64,000 nucleotides of DNA from Crossaster papposus (lineage: Eukaryota > Echinodermata > Asteroidea > Velatida > Solasteridae). The position numbers were made by a program, and so were the translations under genes. Location: contig JBAIAA010000537.1 in NCBI GenBank assembly GCA_037893245.1, forward strand, positions 682,001 through 746,000, in the 5' to 3' direction. The notes beneath the pieces were generated by a model. It saw only the letters and a program-made list of their open reading frames with translations, ran no database searches and was not told where the DNA came from. Shown one piece after another: positions 11,114 through 23,136 of the stretch (position 1 is the stretch's first letter; each line of letters starts with the position of its first letter).

Positions 11114-11706
11114 GTTCATCAATCGTCAATACTCCGAAAATGGGCCTATTGAGGGCGCCCTCGATTGTCACGAGAGATCAGGGGATTTGTTTCAAAGATA
11201 AAGGTAGGATATTGGTAATTGCTTGAATTATCATGAATGGGTGGATTTGGGGGGTTGTATTTTATAGTAAATCTCGTTTAACTGACCTGTCCGACGTTTT
11301 ACAATAACTTAGGGATGGCGAGAAAATCACGAAAAACTGCGTTTGTTTTTAACAGCTGTCGGGCAGTTGAATATTTATATGTTATTATGTGTTTTCGGCG
11401 ATCGCTATCCGGCGATCGCGAATTTATTTTTATAAAATTATATTTTTCGGAATAATTACAGGATATCTAGCTGGATATCTATCATTTTGCTGGATGCCTA
11501 GAATCATAATTTACCTTCAAATAAGTAAGATATTTCTTAATAATTTGGTAGTAAATATTTTTGAGGTCTGCAAATGGTGTATCCAACCTTTAATAAGTTC
11601 AGTTCACGAGATTTGTTTCTGAACTTGAAACAAATCCACTGATCTCTCGTGACAATCGAGGGCGCCCTCAATAAGCCCGTTTTCTGAGTATGGATGATCG
11701 ATGAAC
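11114..11706. mobile_element. MITE with about 85-bp inverted repeats, nested in 10843-12120
   Basis: Left arm at about 11114-11196 includes TATTGAGGGCGCCCTCGATT and CACGAGAGATCA; the right arm at about 11622-11706 is its reverse complement with a few changes. It lies between the two palindromic arrays of the outer element. A third element (11199-11592) fills its centre. Confidence 0.85.
11199..11592 (+). mobile_element. MITE with central CGATCGCCG hairpin, copy 1, innermost of three nested elements
   Basis: One of four copies in the window (others 32032-32390, 38692-39077, 39313-39662). Ends are AAAGGTAGKATA-type inverted repeats. Constant interior phrases are GAATGGGTGGATTTGG, TTTTGCTGGATGCCTAGAAT and GCAAATGGTGTAT. 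The central hairpin is GGCGATCGC...CCGGCGATCGCG here, slightly decayed. It is non-coding; the open frames inside are chance frames. Confidence 0.82.
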
Positions 11707-12458
11707 AACTGCATGGACGGACGGCGCGCCCCGGACAAATGAAAAAAACTCAGTCTTGGAGCAAGACTAGCCAAAACCTAGCTTGTGGAAAAAAATTCGC
11801 GTCAAAATATTTGCGACTTTGGGGGCAAGTCGCGAATATTGACGTCAAATTTGACGTCAATATTCGCGACTTTTTGGGAAAGTCGTGAATATTGACGTCA
11901 ATATCGACGTCAATATTCGCGACTTTCGGGGAAAGTCGTGAAATTTGACGCGAATATCGACGTCAAATTTGACGTCAATATTCGCGACTTTTGGGGAAAG
12001 TCGTGAATATTGACGTCAAATTTGACGTCAATATTCGCGACTTTGAGGAAAGTCGTGAAATTTGTCGTGAATATTGACGTCAATATTCACGATCTGCGTA
12101 GTCCCTTCAGGGCCACCATATGTGTGCCATCGATCGCGTTGTGACCAATGCAGTATTACTGCGCCATTTTTGCAGCGGATGTAGAATTTATAGTCGCTGT
12201 CAGAATGGTTGGACCAAAACGGATTTTGACATGTCAGGTCTGACAAAAGTCCAGGAAAAGATTTATTTCTATAACTTCCATTAAAAATTATCTGGTCGGC
12301 CATGGTGTTTTTGTTCATTGAAAATGCATTGCAAAAACAAGGCCACTCAAAACCCACGAATTTGCTCAAAATGGTTAGAACTAATTTAACGAGTCAATTA
12401 TTTTTATGACTCGAGTCATTAGATCAAAAATGTCGAGACGAGTTAATTCCAGTGTTGT

Positions 12459-12551
12459 AGTCGAGTCCGAGTCCGAGTCCCGAGTCACTTGCTCCGAGTC
12501 CGAGTCCGAGTCCCGAGTCACTTGGTCCGAGTCCGAGTCCGAGTCACTTGT
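12459..12551. repeat. GAGTCC hexamer minisatellite
   Basis: Runs of CGAGTC/CGAGTCCGAGTCC in three blocks separated by CACTTGSTC. It follows AGTGTTGTAGTCGAGTCC, which resembles the terminus of the small fold-back element at 56265-56512, so this may be one end of a hAT-like MITE; the other end is not clear. Confidence 0.8.
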
Positions 12552-12559
12552 TTAAATAA

Positions 12560-13165
12560 TTAAATAGTTAAAATACTTCAACCAGTTCACTTAGATGACT
12601 GGATCACTATTGATCGCAAATTATGTCGTAAAATAAGAATTGGAAATGACAAAATAAAACACATTTAATTTAAACAAAGTTCTGTGCCTGCAGTTAACAT
12701 TTTATTTTAGGTTTTACCAATACTCCTTGCCCCTTCTCCAGAATATCTTTTAATATTTTTTTTTCTTTAGAATAACAAATTATATACTGATTTAGTTATT
12801 TCAGAAAGGCAGGTAGCCAACAAGTTTTATATTTTAGAGAAACAAATAAAAAATGTTATGTAAATCTGTCTGTCATGTTTAAGTTACGTTAACACACAGC
12901 CATCTCAGTGCAATATACAGGCGGTGTTTTTACAGGTACCAGACATGCCAGACTATGGTCATCTATGGCTAGATCAGCGCCTAAGCCGCCTATGTTTTAA
13001 CATTAAAAAGAGGTAGCGATATAGCCGCAGCCAGCTAAAGCCGTCATTCGGATTCCGGAGACGAATTCCTATTTTCCTGGTAATATGCATCAAGCAGTGG
13101 CTATGGTGTTGACAGAATACCAGCGTTAATATTGGTGTCGTGCACAATAATGCTTTTACAGAAAT
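12560..13165. other. Intergenic, no recognisable feature
   Basis: AT-rich, no supported ORF, no clear repeat. Confidence 0.5.
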
Positions 13166-13169
13166 ATAT

Positions 13170-14260
13170 CCCTGACCAACGCTAGGCCAGCGTTAGCAAC
13201 ACGCTGAGCGCGTTACTCACGCGCTGAGACATGCTGTCACACGCTGAGGAAAACATATTTTTTTCAACATACAAACAATTTCCAGCGTTTGCCAGCGTGT
13301 GACTGTACACGCTGGCGGAGAGTTGGAGGTTTGTTACTCACGCGTCGAACACGCTAGACGATCGTTATCAACCCGCTACTCACACGCTGGCGCACGCTGG
13401 CGTACGCTGGCGTACTCTGGCGACACGTTGGTTATGGCCCTGTCACCCCAGAACGTTTTAGGCCAATGCATGAGTAGCGCGTTAAAAATAGTTGATACGC
13501 TGGCAATCGCTGAACTTTCACAGAAAAAGTCAAGTGGAACCGTGATTTCAGCGTGTCTATACAGGTTGATAACAGGTTCATAGCGTATGCCAGCGCGTGA
13601 GTATCGTGTGAGGAACGCGCTCAGCGTGTTAGGGACGTATCGCTGATTTAAAGTAAAAATACGACAGCGGGTCGCCAGCGTGTGAGTAGTGGGTTAGTAA
13701 CGATCGTCTAGCGCGTTCGACGCATGATTAACGACCACCCTGCGCGCCGCCAGCGTGTGCAGGCACACGCTGGCAAACGCTGAAAATTTTAGGTATGTTG
13801 AAAAATGTATTTTTGCCTCGGCGTGTGACAGCGTGTTCCAGCGTGTGGATAACGCGCTTAGCGTGTTGCGAACGCTGGCCTAGCGTTGGTCAACGTTTAC
13901 CCGCGTGTTACCGAAATTTCAACACGTTGGTCTAAAACGTTCTGGTGTGACAGGGCCATTAGTGTAGTAGCGCGTCGGCTTTTTATACAACTAACCATGT
14001 GGTCGTTGAAGTACGCTGGCGCGCGTTGGAACGCGCTACTCACGCGCTGGGCAGTCGTTCATCAGTCGTCGAGCGCGTTACTAACGCGTTTCTCACCCGC
14101 TGGCGAACGCATTGAACCCGTTAACAACGCGTTATGGACACGCTGAAATCACGGTTCCACTTGACTTTTTCTGTGGAAGTTCAGCGTTTGCCAGCGTATC
14201 AACTATTTTTAACGCGCTACTCACGCGTTGGCCTAAAACGTTCTAGTGTGACAGGGCCAT
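13170..14260. mobile_element. GC-rich composite DNA element, copy 1, left-truncated, with an inner copy at 13435-13959
   Basis: The right end is ...GTGTGACAGGGCCA. The interior is saturated with short inverted and direct words such as GCGTGAGTAGCGCG and GCCAGCGTGTG. A second complete pair of ends (TGGCCCTGTCAC at about 13435, GTGACAGGGCCA ending about 13959) lies inside, so one element sits within another of the same family. The whole is the reverse complement of 30608-31761, inner copy included, but its left about 30-40 bp are missing. It is non-coding. Confidence 0.87.
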
Positions 14261-14264
14261 TAGA

Positions 14265-14480
14265 GCGTCTTGTTTATCTGCTCTAATCGCTTAAAAAAAT
14301 TCTGACCAGAATTGTTTTCATTTGCGTGCGCGTGTGACTGCGTGAATAATTACGTGACGTAACATGCATAATCGCTGACTCATTGAGCAAATGAGACACA
14401 ATTCTGCTCGAAATTTTTCAAGCGATTAGGTGAGTTAGCCAAGACGATAGTCATGGCGTGATGGTTCTCCGGCGTACGTT
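14265..14480. repeat. Dispersed repeat related to 39839-40035
   Basis: Shares GCAGAATTGTTTgGCATTTG-like, GCGTGCGCGTGTGAC and GTGAATAATTACG segments with 39839-40035, where a GGGCGCCCTCTAAC end is also seen. It is probably a MITE with TIRs ending in the GCGTACGTTAGAGGGCGCC region. Boundaries are approximate. Confidence 0.5.
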
Positions 14481-14854
14481 AGAGGGCGCCACCTACGCGC
14501 AAACCACGATTAGGACGTCTTGCAACCAAGACTGCTTTGGCAACTATTAACAAGGAGATCGAGAGGCACTGCTTTTAAGTATTTAACAGACGCAGACGCA
14601 GCGGAAATGCTTGTAAGTCGCATTCTAGGTTTTGACGCCTTTATGCGCTGCAGATCAGATATTAAACCCATTGCAACGACAACGCCTGTATCCAAATAAT
14701 GACGGCCTAAGTCAGCGAGTCAGGAAGTGTATGTGGTGGCCGCTAAATTGTTTTAACCAGTTCGCATTCGGGGTGCCTCGTGGCTCGATAGCGAAATTCC
14801 TAAACTTATGCGGAACGCAATCGTGTATACTGTTGCAAAGCACACAGGCTTATA

Positions 14855-15825
14855 AATCCATTGTGATTCATACCAAAATCTGCGGAACAATGTAACTAAT
14901 AAAATCCGAAGTAAAAAGAGTGAATACTACACATCCGACATAGAAGAGAATAAAAGCAATTCATCTATATGCTGTGGAAAAATCTGAAAGAGGTACTCCC
15001 TAATAAACAAAACAAATGTACCAAATTCGATCACATTCCCAAATGGGGAAAATATTTTCGATATCGCCGACATTGCTGATACATTAAATGAACACTTTTC
15101 ATCAATTTGCAAGCGTACTGCTGGAACTGACCCTTTGCGTGAACTTGAAATAGATGACAATATTGACGCCTCTATCTTTGATTCTCTTGATGAAGATTGC
15201 GTACCTAATAATATTACAGAAGAGTTTGTTCAAAAGCAAATATCATCCATGTCGGTTGGGAAAGCAACAGGTCCGGATGGAATTAGTGTTAAAATGATTA
15301 AAATTGCTTCACCTTATATTTTTAACCTGTCTATAAGATGTGAGCGATACCCTAACAATTAGAAACATGCTTTTAGTAACACCAATTCACAAGAGAGGAG
15401 ATAAAGGTAGCACATGTAACTATCGGCCTATTTCTACACTGCCAATTATATCTAAGATTTTAGAAAGATGGATGCACTCATCGGTAGGATATACCTTAAC
15501 AAAAACAATCAGATTCCTAGTTGCCAGTCATGATTTAGACTCCTGCACTCAACTGAAAGCACCCTACACGGCCGGCGTAACAAGTTACAGACATGGACAA
15601 GTTACAGACAGTGTTTATAGATCTCAGTAAAGCATTTGATTGTGTTGATCATAAAATCTTACTAAAGAAACTAGAAAGGATGAACGTGTCATCTTCTGTA
15701 ATTAATTGGTCTAAGTCGTACCTAAAGTGATCATAGTCAGTCTGTGAATATTTATTCGTTGTTTATACTAGTGATCTTCTAATTTGTATATCCCCAAACT
15801 GCAACTTATTTATGTTAGCTGATGA
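14855..15825 (+). pseudogene. CR1/L2-type non-LTR retrotransposon ORF2 fragment (linker and RT)
   Basis: Reading with several frame changes gives the usual pre-RT linker (LRNNVTNKIRSKKSEYY, then WKNLKEVLPNK), the phrase ADTLNEHFSSICK, the RT block KATGPDGISVKMIK, then PIHKRGDKG..NYRPIS and later [20 protein letters not shown], ending at a LADD catalytic motif at about 15822. The GVPQGS block is deleted. At least three frameshifts and a stop separate these blocks, so it is dead. Family blocks are established knowledge; the CR1/L2 assignment is by motif style only. Confidence 0.85.
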
Positions 15826-15829
15826 CTAA

Positions 15830-18110
15830 CTGTAAGGCTACGCAGTTCCCATGAAGGCTGAGAGCCGAGTCGGGGAGCTTTCTCACAACTGAGACGGAAC
15901 TTGTTGATAGTTGAACTCGATATAGAACCTGAGAGCCAAAGAAACCCATGCATATATATAATAATGCATACAGGCTACTAATTTGACAAACAGTTAAATT
16001 CTTGCTTTGCCCAAATATGAAATTCAATTATCAAATAGGCATAGCTAATTTTTCATTACTGAAGGTTTCATGAAGTACTCAATATCCATTATTAACCAGC
16101 TTCAATAAACATGTATGACTTCAAGTTCAGAATTAACAAGTGACAACACTTGTGTTCCACTTAGTACATTTTGACACTAACCAATGCCGTAAATCTTTTG
16201 GTCAGCATAAACGTTAAAAGATATCAACCGCATAATTATAACAGACAGTAAAATGTTCTATCCGTATCCTCAGATTGAATTATAAAAAATCCAACTGTGA
16301 CACAAGAATACCCTAAAAAGCATGCCGTTATTACAGACACTTGCTCGAAATGCTTGAGATCTCCAAATTACATTTCAGAGAAAGAAACAATGGCTTTATA
16401 TTTTAAGATCTAAATTTATCTAAATAATCTGCTTAATCCCTGACATTACTGTTAGGATTATTTTAGGCCAAGCCTAACCATTTGTTTTGCATACGGAACA
16501 CCGGTATGGCATTGCACATAATTATACAATCAGTCTTACCTGAGAGCCAACAGCTTCAGAGCCCTATCAAACAGAACACAGTTTCCAGCACTTCAAAATA
16601 AATGCTTTACAACTCTGAATTTCAGCCCTAACAATGTTATTTGGGGCCGTTTTTATTTTAGCAACTATGAAATTCTTGAAAAAAATGGCTGCCTCCAAGA
16701 AGTTTGTTTTGCTGGTTCATTAGCCTCTGTCATGAAATGACGAAAATCAACCGAAGTGGGCGTTTTGCGGAAATTTGTCAATATGGCTTCCGAGCTCTCG
16801 CGTAAGACTAACGTAATTAGCATACCATGGAGGAAGGACAACAGATAGTTAGTGAATTGCGGGGAAATACTTATTAAAAAATGGCCAATCATAAAACTAT
16901 AGATTTGCTTTCCTGCACTTGAAAAGACCCGCCGTGTATTTATGCTCCTTAGAACACCGGTTCGGCCCAACATTTTAACATTGTTTTTTGTCATGGCACT
17001 GAGGAACTGAAGCTTTATGCCATTAATATTTGAATGCCATACAGTAACAAGAATTTTGGGGCAATTCATACAGTCAAGCAATTTTTTTTTGTAAATGTAA
17101 ATTTGGGGCTTTACACACGAGCACTTTGTTAACATAATTACTATAATGTTAATTTAAAAACCAACCAGTTTTAAATACTGTCACATTAAATGTAGACGTC
17201 TGTGAAATCTAGTATCTTTCACTCATTTATTGCCTGAAACCCCACTTAGATCATAAAAGACATTTACTATTAAAAGAAGTTCGTAAGTATTAAACTTGGA
17301 TTTTCCAAGAATTGCGCCACGACTTATTAGGGAACACTCGGTCGATTGTGTGCCAAATTTCTGGACGCCACCGTTTTTTTGTTTTTTTCAGTTTACACCT
17401 AAATTGTTAACCGAAGGTAAATAGCAAGCATTAATAACATTAACATGGTAAAGGTACAATAAATGTGCAGTTTGTCAACAAAGAAGTTTGGCAACATTGC
17501 ATGAGGAAAGTCGGCCCAACATTAACTGTTATAGACAATGTAAACGTCGAAGTACAGCCATAGCTACGCATGTACATATAGCACAGCACACTTTCACCAA
17601 CTGACCATTTTTTTCGGTCACTGTTTCTTTCTCTTTCGTAATTTTACGATTTTGGATGACATTCAGCCTTATGCCTACGGTTTATTCTTTCGAAATAGCC
17701 ACAGCCTTTAGAGTTCCGTCGTAAGCCATAAAGTTCTGACATCGGCGACACACGTAGTTGCTGTTGTAAGCGCCGCCATTTTGACAATTTTCCGCGCGTT
17801 GACCTTTTAGAAAGGTCATGACAGAGGCTAATGTACACGCAGTCATTTTTGCGAAGAGAATGCACCGACTGTTGGATCCGTCTCTTTTAAAGTATAGTCG
17901 ACGAAGGTCATTTTACTGGTGACTTGTTTGATGTGAACTTAATTCAGTTCTGTTTCATGATTATTATTCAGGTATGCAAATATATGTGCACATGCGCTTA
18001 TGCAGCCCCCTATAAAAAAGGGTCGAATCTGTTTACTCTAAATTCTGCCTCTACGCTCTAGCCAATATAATCAGGAGACATTGATTTGCATAATTTTGTT
18101 TTGTAATGTC
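15830..18110. other. Long intergenic stretch, mostly featureless
   Basis: AT-rich sequence with no supported gene. The longest open frame (minus, 16665-17135) shows no domain or codon bias. Two ATGs in AAATGGCGGC-like context lie at 16682 (plus) and 17777-17779 (minus); each opens only a very short frame (12 and 23 codons), so at best they mark first exons. No repeat with clear ends was seen. Confidence 0.45.
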
Positions 18111-18149
18111 CTTTAGGGGCTCCGTACTTTAGAGGTTCCGTAAAACAAA

Positions 18150-18335
18150 AATGCGACGTCCCAAAAAAGAAATGCGACGCCGAAAAAAATTAATGCGACG
18201 CCGAAAAAAAAAAATGCCACGCCAAAAAAAAAAATGCCACGCCAAAAAAAAAAGGCGACGCCAAAAAAAAAAAAATAAAAAAAATAATGCCACACCGGAA
18301 AAAAAAAAAAAAAAAAAAAAATACGATAAAAAAAA
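18150..18335. repeat. A-rich degenerate tandem repeat (ATGCGACGCCA8-12)
   Basis: About seven units of ATGCGACGCC or ATGCCACGCC, each followed by an A-run of 7-24, degenerating into poly-A. The charged and aromatic open frames on both strands are artefacts of this. Confidence 0.9.
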
Positions 18336-18794
18336 ATATATAACGCTTGTTTTTTTTATAATCGTTTGCACATATAGAACACCATAATATGTTGTTTGTG
18401 GACATTTGTTGTGTGTAGCGGCAAATTTTATACCCATTTCGAGGGTGGTCGCTTTTCGTTTGCTGCTGTAACTCACGAACTACAAGTTCTTTTAAAAAGG
18501 TTCTTGCACGCCAGGAATACTGATAAAATTGCCCTTGTCGTGACTATAATATTATATTGACCTGTCAAACTAAAGATCCAATCAGAGATGCTATCGAAGA
18601 GTACACATTGAACCCGCGCTAGCAAGGCCACGTAAAGTTAACCTTACGTGGTAAAGGAGTGGTAAAGATCGTAAAGATCGCTTATCTCAGTTCTCCCACA
18701 GACAATTGTATGTGCGCGCAGTGTTATGCATGTGCTCTATGGTGGAATTATGTAGTGCTCTTAGGTTGACATTTCTCACCAAACAAATTGATAT

Positions 18795-19128
18795 GCGGCG
18801 CAGAAATGTGCTATAAAATCTGCAAAATCGCAGATTTCTGCGCAGAAATGTGCTATAAAATCTTGCAATATCGCAGATTTTTGCGGAGAAATGTACGATA
18901 AAATCTGCAATATCGCAGAAATCGGCGCAGTTAATGTGCGATCAATTAATCTCCAATATTGCAGATTTCTGCGCAGAAATGTGTTAATCTGCAATATCGC
19001 AGAATCCGGCGCAGAAATGTACCATAAAATCTGCAATATCGCAGAAATCTGCGCAGAAAAGGTGCGATAAAATCGGCGACGTCGCAGAAATCTGCGCAAA
19101 AATGTGCGATGTCCCTTCAGAGCCACCA
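18795..19128. mobile_element. Partial element of GCAGAAATGTGCGATAAAATC repeats
   Basis: Seven or so 42-48-bp units with TCGCAGATTTCTGCGCAGAA- and TGCGATAAAATCTGCAATA-like words, themselves partly self-complementary. The right end, GTCCCTTCAGAGCCACCATA, matches the terminus of 10843-12120, so it belongs to the same end family with a different array inside. The left end may be CTATGGTGG at about 18737, weakly. It abuts the start of duplication 4 at 19129. Confidence 0.7.
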
Positions 19129-19762
19129 TAAATACTTCTAATTTACCATCCAGTAAAAGCCAAATTGTCATTAAGCGTGGTTTCCAGAGTTGTGTTGCAA
19201 GGATTGTTTTCCCAGCTTCTCATACAGTATACGTCAGACGTGATTGTGCGTACATGTCGTTTTAGACACGTTTCCACGGCGTGGTAGACGGTTTCCAATC
19301 AAAACCAGTGCAAACCGCATGCCTGGGCTCCATCCAATCCTTTGGCAAGGTATTGTTTAAATTATGCTTTTGCTAATGCAAGCTGCACATTAAGCAAGAA
19401 TTAATTTATTCAAATCAAATACTTAGCAAAAATCTACAGGGGACTAGGCTGGGTGGGATTTGTCAATGTCTAGTCTACAGGGTGTCCCCCCCCCCCCCCT
19501 CCCTCCCCCTCCCCCTTTCTAACAATAAGATTTAGTTTGACAAAGATATGCATTTAATATATGGCTATTGATCATGTTTACCATAAAGTAGGAGCAAAAT
19601 GCTTCCCATGCAACGATACCTTGATTGCATTATTCCAGTGATGCGGCTGAGAACCACTGTCGGAAAATAGTATGTGAGAACCCTTTTGGGATAGTTCATG
19701 GTCAGACATGATGCCGCAAGAATGAACGCCTCTCGCCGCAAGAGTTGGCGGCCAGCGGATCC

Positions 19763-20014
19763 TGGGCCCAATTTCTTGGCTCTGCTTACCCTTAGCGAAA
19801 AATCTCTGCTTACTATAGCAGAAAATTCGGTGATTACGGTAAACGTATTTCACGCGTTAGCGAGGAATTTTGGTCTCTAAGCATGCGTACAACCCGTAAC
19901 TAAGGATTCTGTGCTTAAAGGGTAAGCACCAAATTTTTCTGCTAGCGCAGTTAGCGGAAAATGATGGCCGTAAGCGAGGAATTATGTGGTTAACAGAGCC
20001 AAGAAATTGGGCCC
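19763..20014. mobile_element. MITE with GGGCCCAATTTCTTGG termini, second copy
   Basis: Orthologous in position to 7674-7919 within the duplicated segment, with a few substitutions and a small insertion near 19920. Confidence 0.85.
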
Positions 20015-20396
20015 TGATCAGAGCACACGCTGCCCAGACTTGGCGTTCAGTAGCGTCGTTTCCGCTACTTTAACCCATGCTGGGCCATGCAGCGCGACAC
20101 TCCCGTTGCATCTAACTTGTCGTCTGAAAGTGCTGCCATATTGCGGTAGTGCCTAGAACTACCGACGCTTGTTTTTGCGTTCACTGGCGTTAAAGCGCGT
20201 TCATGCGCGTCAGAAATCAAACATGATAGATATCTGGCGTTGAGTTGCAGCAAGTAGCGGCAACTCGCGTTCTCCAACTCGCGTTCGTAGCAGACGAGAG
20301 ATTTTTTCAGGCGTTCTGGACTGTTGCGGCAAAAAACGCAAGTCAATGCCAAAGTTTGCGTGTCGTCTGCTCCCAGCTTTAGGCATCTCACCCCGG

Positions 20397-20424
20397 CATC
20401 TCTTTGCCGCGCGGCAAAGAGATG
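20397..20424. repeat. Perfect 28-bp palindrome, second copy
   Basis: Identical to 8295-8322, at the same relative position in the duplication. Confidence 0.93.
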
Positions 20425-21917
20425 AAACAGATGCGTAAGCTATATCAACTATTTATTTTTTGTTTGCCCACTTACAGAATCGGGTCACGTGATAAGTGCG
20501 CTCTCTAGTTTCTGTATAAATATAACTCTATAGATTCAAAGCATTAACCATTTCCATATGGTACACTGATTTGCTCAGAGAATGATTAATGAAACTTATA
20601 TAGAAACTGATTTTTTCTATAAATTTTGTCAAAATCTGTTTTGGTCAAAAAAATTGATTTACAAAAATCCAAACTTTTTTAAAATGGGTTAGGTATAATG
20701 GATGCTCTAGAAGCCAAAACGATAGCGACAAAGCATTCTGACAGCTACTATAAATTCTACATCCGCTGCCAAAAAATGGCACAGTAATACTGCAACGGTC
20801 ACAAAGCGATCGATGGCACACACCACAATGGGCTAATAAACTGATAAAAGACGCTGTCAGCCTCCTGATATGCCTGAAGCGATGCTATACATAATGCACA
20901 TAATACACGCCACCAACACAATAGCCTATGATGACCAACATGGATGGATAGACGTAAAAAAAACAGCGATCTAAGTGGCCAATTGTGCGTACTGGACCAT
21001 CATGAATACATAATCGGTAAGTGTAATAATAATATTATCTGATACTTACAAAAAGGTCAGGATAGTTTTGAACAGGTATTTCTGTGCATATTTCTTGATC
21101 ATGTTGATCGAATCGACATAACATGGGCGCAGACATGTTGAATTACCTAGTTGATGACGTAGAAGTTTTCAACCAACCAAGAGCAAGCATTGTCTCGTAA
21201 TGGCAATCCTGTTTGGAAAAAAAAATCGCCGCCCGGTTACCCGTCCGCCATTTTGTTAGTGGTCAACACGACAGTAAAAATACCCGGTTGTATCATGCAC
21301 TTCAACGAACGGCGCAGCAGCTATAAAATCAGTAAACTGTATTGGCCGTTTAATGCCGTTCTCAAGTGACATTGCTTGTTGTACTTTGGACAGGCAGTTT
21401 CATTAGTAAATTTATCCCTATTTTCCCCCGATGCGGATGCAGTTGTATTACACGATAATCTGACAAGCCGGATTTGCATGTTGCTTGGTTTAATAACCAC
21501 CATTTCACTCAAATTCGAAGTTTGTTCAAAATAAAATATACAGAGGTGACATTGTCGGGATGATGGTGGTTAGCAACCTCAAGTGCTGACACCCCTATCC
21601 CAGAAAGTACTTACTTGCACAAAGAGACGTTTCTGGTGTTGTTGACATTGCTCCGATTTATGCAGCCAAAGCACTCACAAGTCTTGAGCATCTCACCCAC
21701 AGGATATCTTTGCCGCGCGCGGAAAAGAGGTACTGTCAACTACGTACTTTTTGCCCATTTACAAAATGGCGTCCATGCATCCTTGTCGGAACGGGGTCAC
21801 TTGATAAGTGCCAATCTCTGAATTCTATAATATAACTCTATGGATGCAGTTTACTTCCAAAGGCACCCCCAGAGACCTGGGGTCAATTTCATTAAACGTG
21901 TCAGCACCAACATTTGC

Positions 21918-23136
21918 TTAGCATAGACATTTTTCCTTGGAAAAAAAACATGATTTTAAACCAAAATTTCAGTTGATGTCTATTGTTTTTGACGGGTATT
22001 CAGCTGGGATTTGTTTGCTTTGAATACAAAGCACGTGGAGTTTTGGCCGTTAACCTGTTTTTACTTAGCAAGACTTGTGTTTATTGGGAAGGAGCGTAAT
22101 CATACATGCTGCTCACGTTTTTTAATTATTCGAACGATTCTCGGTCACATGGGAAGGGCATTAAACTGAAGGACGCTTATGGGCCAGTCACAAATCAGTT
22201 GCGATGCGTCGGCGATGGGTAAAACCGGGAAATTTTAACAAAATCTTGAGACAGATCTCACGATTTTGCACCCGTCGGAGGCGCTCTCCGGACGCCTGCG
22301 GCTTGTCGCAGATTTTTTTGGCATCGCCACACCCGTCGCGGTCCCCAACTTTGAACTTAAAATTTTAAGATTGCTCGCAAGATTTTTCACCCATTTTGGG
22401 CATCCCAGACACAATCTCCGATGACCTACGATGCCCTCCGATTAATCGGAGGCGTCCTCCGAATAATCTGAGACTAGTCGCAAGATTATGTGTGGGATTG
22501 GAAATTCAGGTTGAGATTTAATGTCTGCGAGTGGTCTCCGGCGCCCTCCGACTGAATCGGAGGCGCCCTGCGACGATTCGTACGCTTTCTGTGATCGTCT
22601 CCGACGAATCGTACGGTGGAATCGTAGTAAATCGCCGTGTATATAAGGGCGCCTCCGATCGGATCGCTAAAAGTTTGAGACGCTCTTGCTGCAGGAGGCT
22701 AATCCCACGATTTTTCGACAAAACCGGGTCAAAATCCTTGAAAAAATCTCAGACAATGTGACTGCTCCACTTTTATTAGGATTATTGCTAGGATTGTTCA
22801 AGGATTCTTTATTTTCTACGACGACCCCCGGCCAAAACTAATCCCCGACAGATCGCCGACATTGTGACTGGGCCATTAGCATGGACATTTTTCCTTTGAA
22901 AAAAAACATGGTTTTAAATCAAAATTTCAGTTGATGTCTATTGTTTTTGACGGGTATTCAGCTGGGATTTTTTTGCTTTGAATACAAAGCACGTGGAGTT
23001 TTGGCCGTTAACCTGTTTTTACTGAGCAAGACCTGTTGTGTTTATTGGGAAGGAACGTATTCATACATGCTGCTCGCGTTTTTTAATTATTCGTACGATT
23101 CTCGGTCACATGGGAAGGGCATTAAACTGAAGGACG
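21918..23136. repeat. Tandem pair of about 260-bp units (21918-22176 and 22876-23136) split by a transposon
   Basis: Both units begin TTAGCATRGACATTTTTCCT and end GGCATTAAACTGAAGGACG, with about 95 per cent identity by eye. Removing 22180-22875 and one TTA leaves a perfect head-to-tail dimer. The unit resembles the GGGGCCAATTTCATAGAGCT-type MITE remnant at 45219-45460. Confidence 0.88.
22180..22875. mobile_element. 696-bp DNA transposon, TSD TTA
   Basis: Ends are TGGGCCAGTCACA and TGTGACTGGGCCA, with TTA on both sides (22177-22179, 22876-22878). The interior is rich in CTCCGA/TCGGAG and GCGACGATTCG words in both orientations. No transposase is present. A TTA target fits PIF/Harbinger; this is inference. 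Confidence 0.85.

Larger units (their letters stand above)
10843..12120. mobile_element. 1278-bp DNA element built of GACGTC/AATATT palindromes
   Basis: The ends are inverted repeats, TAAGGTGGCCCTGAAGGGAC on the left and GTCCCTTCAGGGCCACCATA on the right. The inner ends are tandem, variously inverted copies of a self-complementary unit (GTCGCGAATATTGACGTCAA and its complement), at least five on each side. Flanks end and begin in TGTGTG, an ambiguous duplication of about 6 bp. Related arms at 61170-61210 show the site without the element. It is non-coding. A second element lies within it (11114-11706). Confidence 0.88.
19129..21530. repeat. Segmental duplication, copy 4 (no receptor)
   Basis: Matches 7009-10400 from AATACTTCTAATTTA onwards, including the MITE at 19763-20014 and the palindrome at 20397-20424, but lacks the 972-bp element at 8418-9389. 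The receptor side is cut off exactly where the element end at 19128 lies. From about 21340 it has an extra segment (TTGGCCGTTTAATGCCG) shared with 45750 and missing in copy 1. Confidence 0.85.

Noticed and set aside
16665..17135. 156-codon minus-strand frame
   Set aside because: No domain, no codon bias, no similarity to anything recognised; AT-rich chance frame is more likely.
18129..18476. Phe-rich and Lys-rich frames
   Set aside because: Produced by A-runs in a degenerate tandem repeat.
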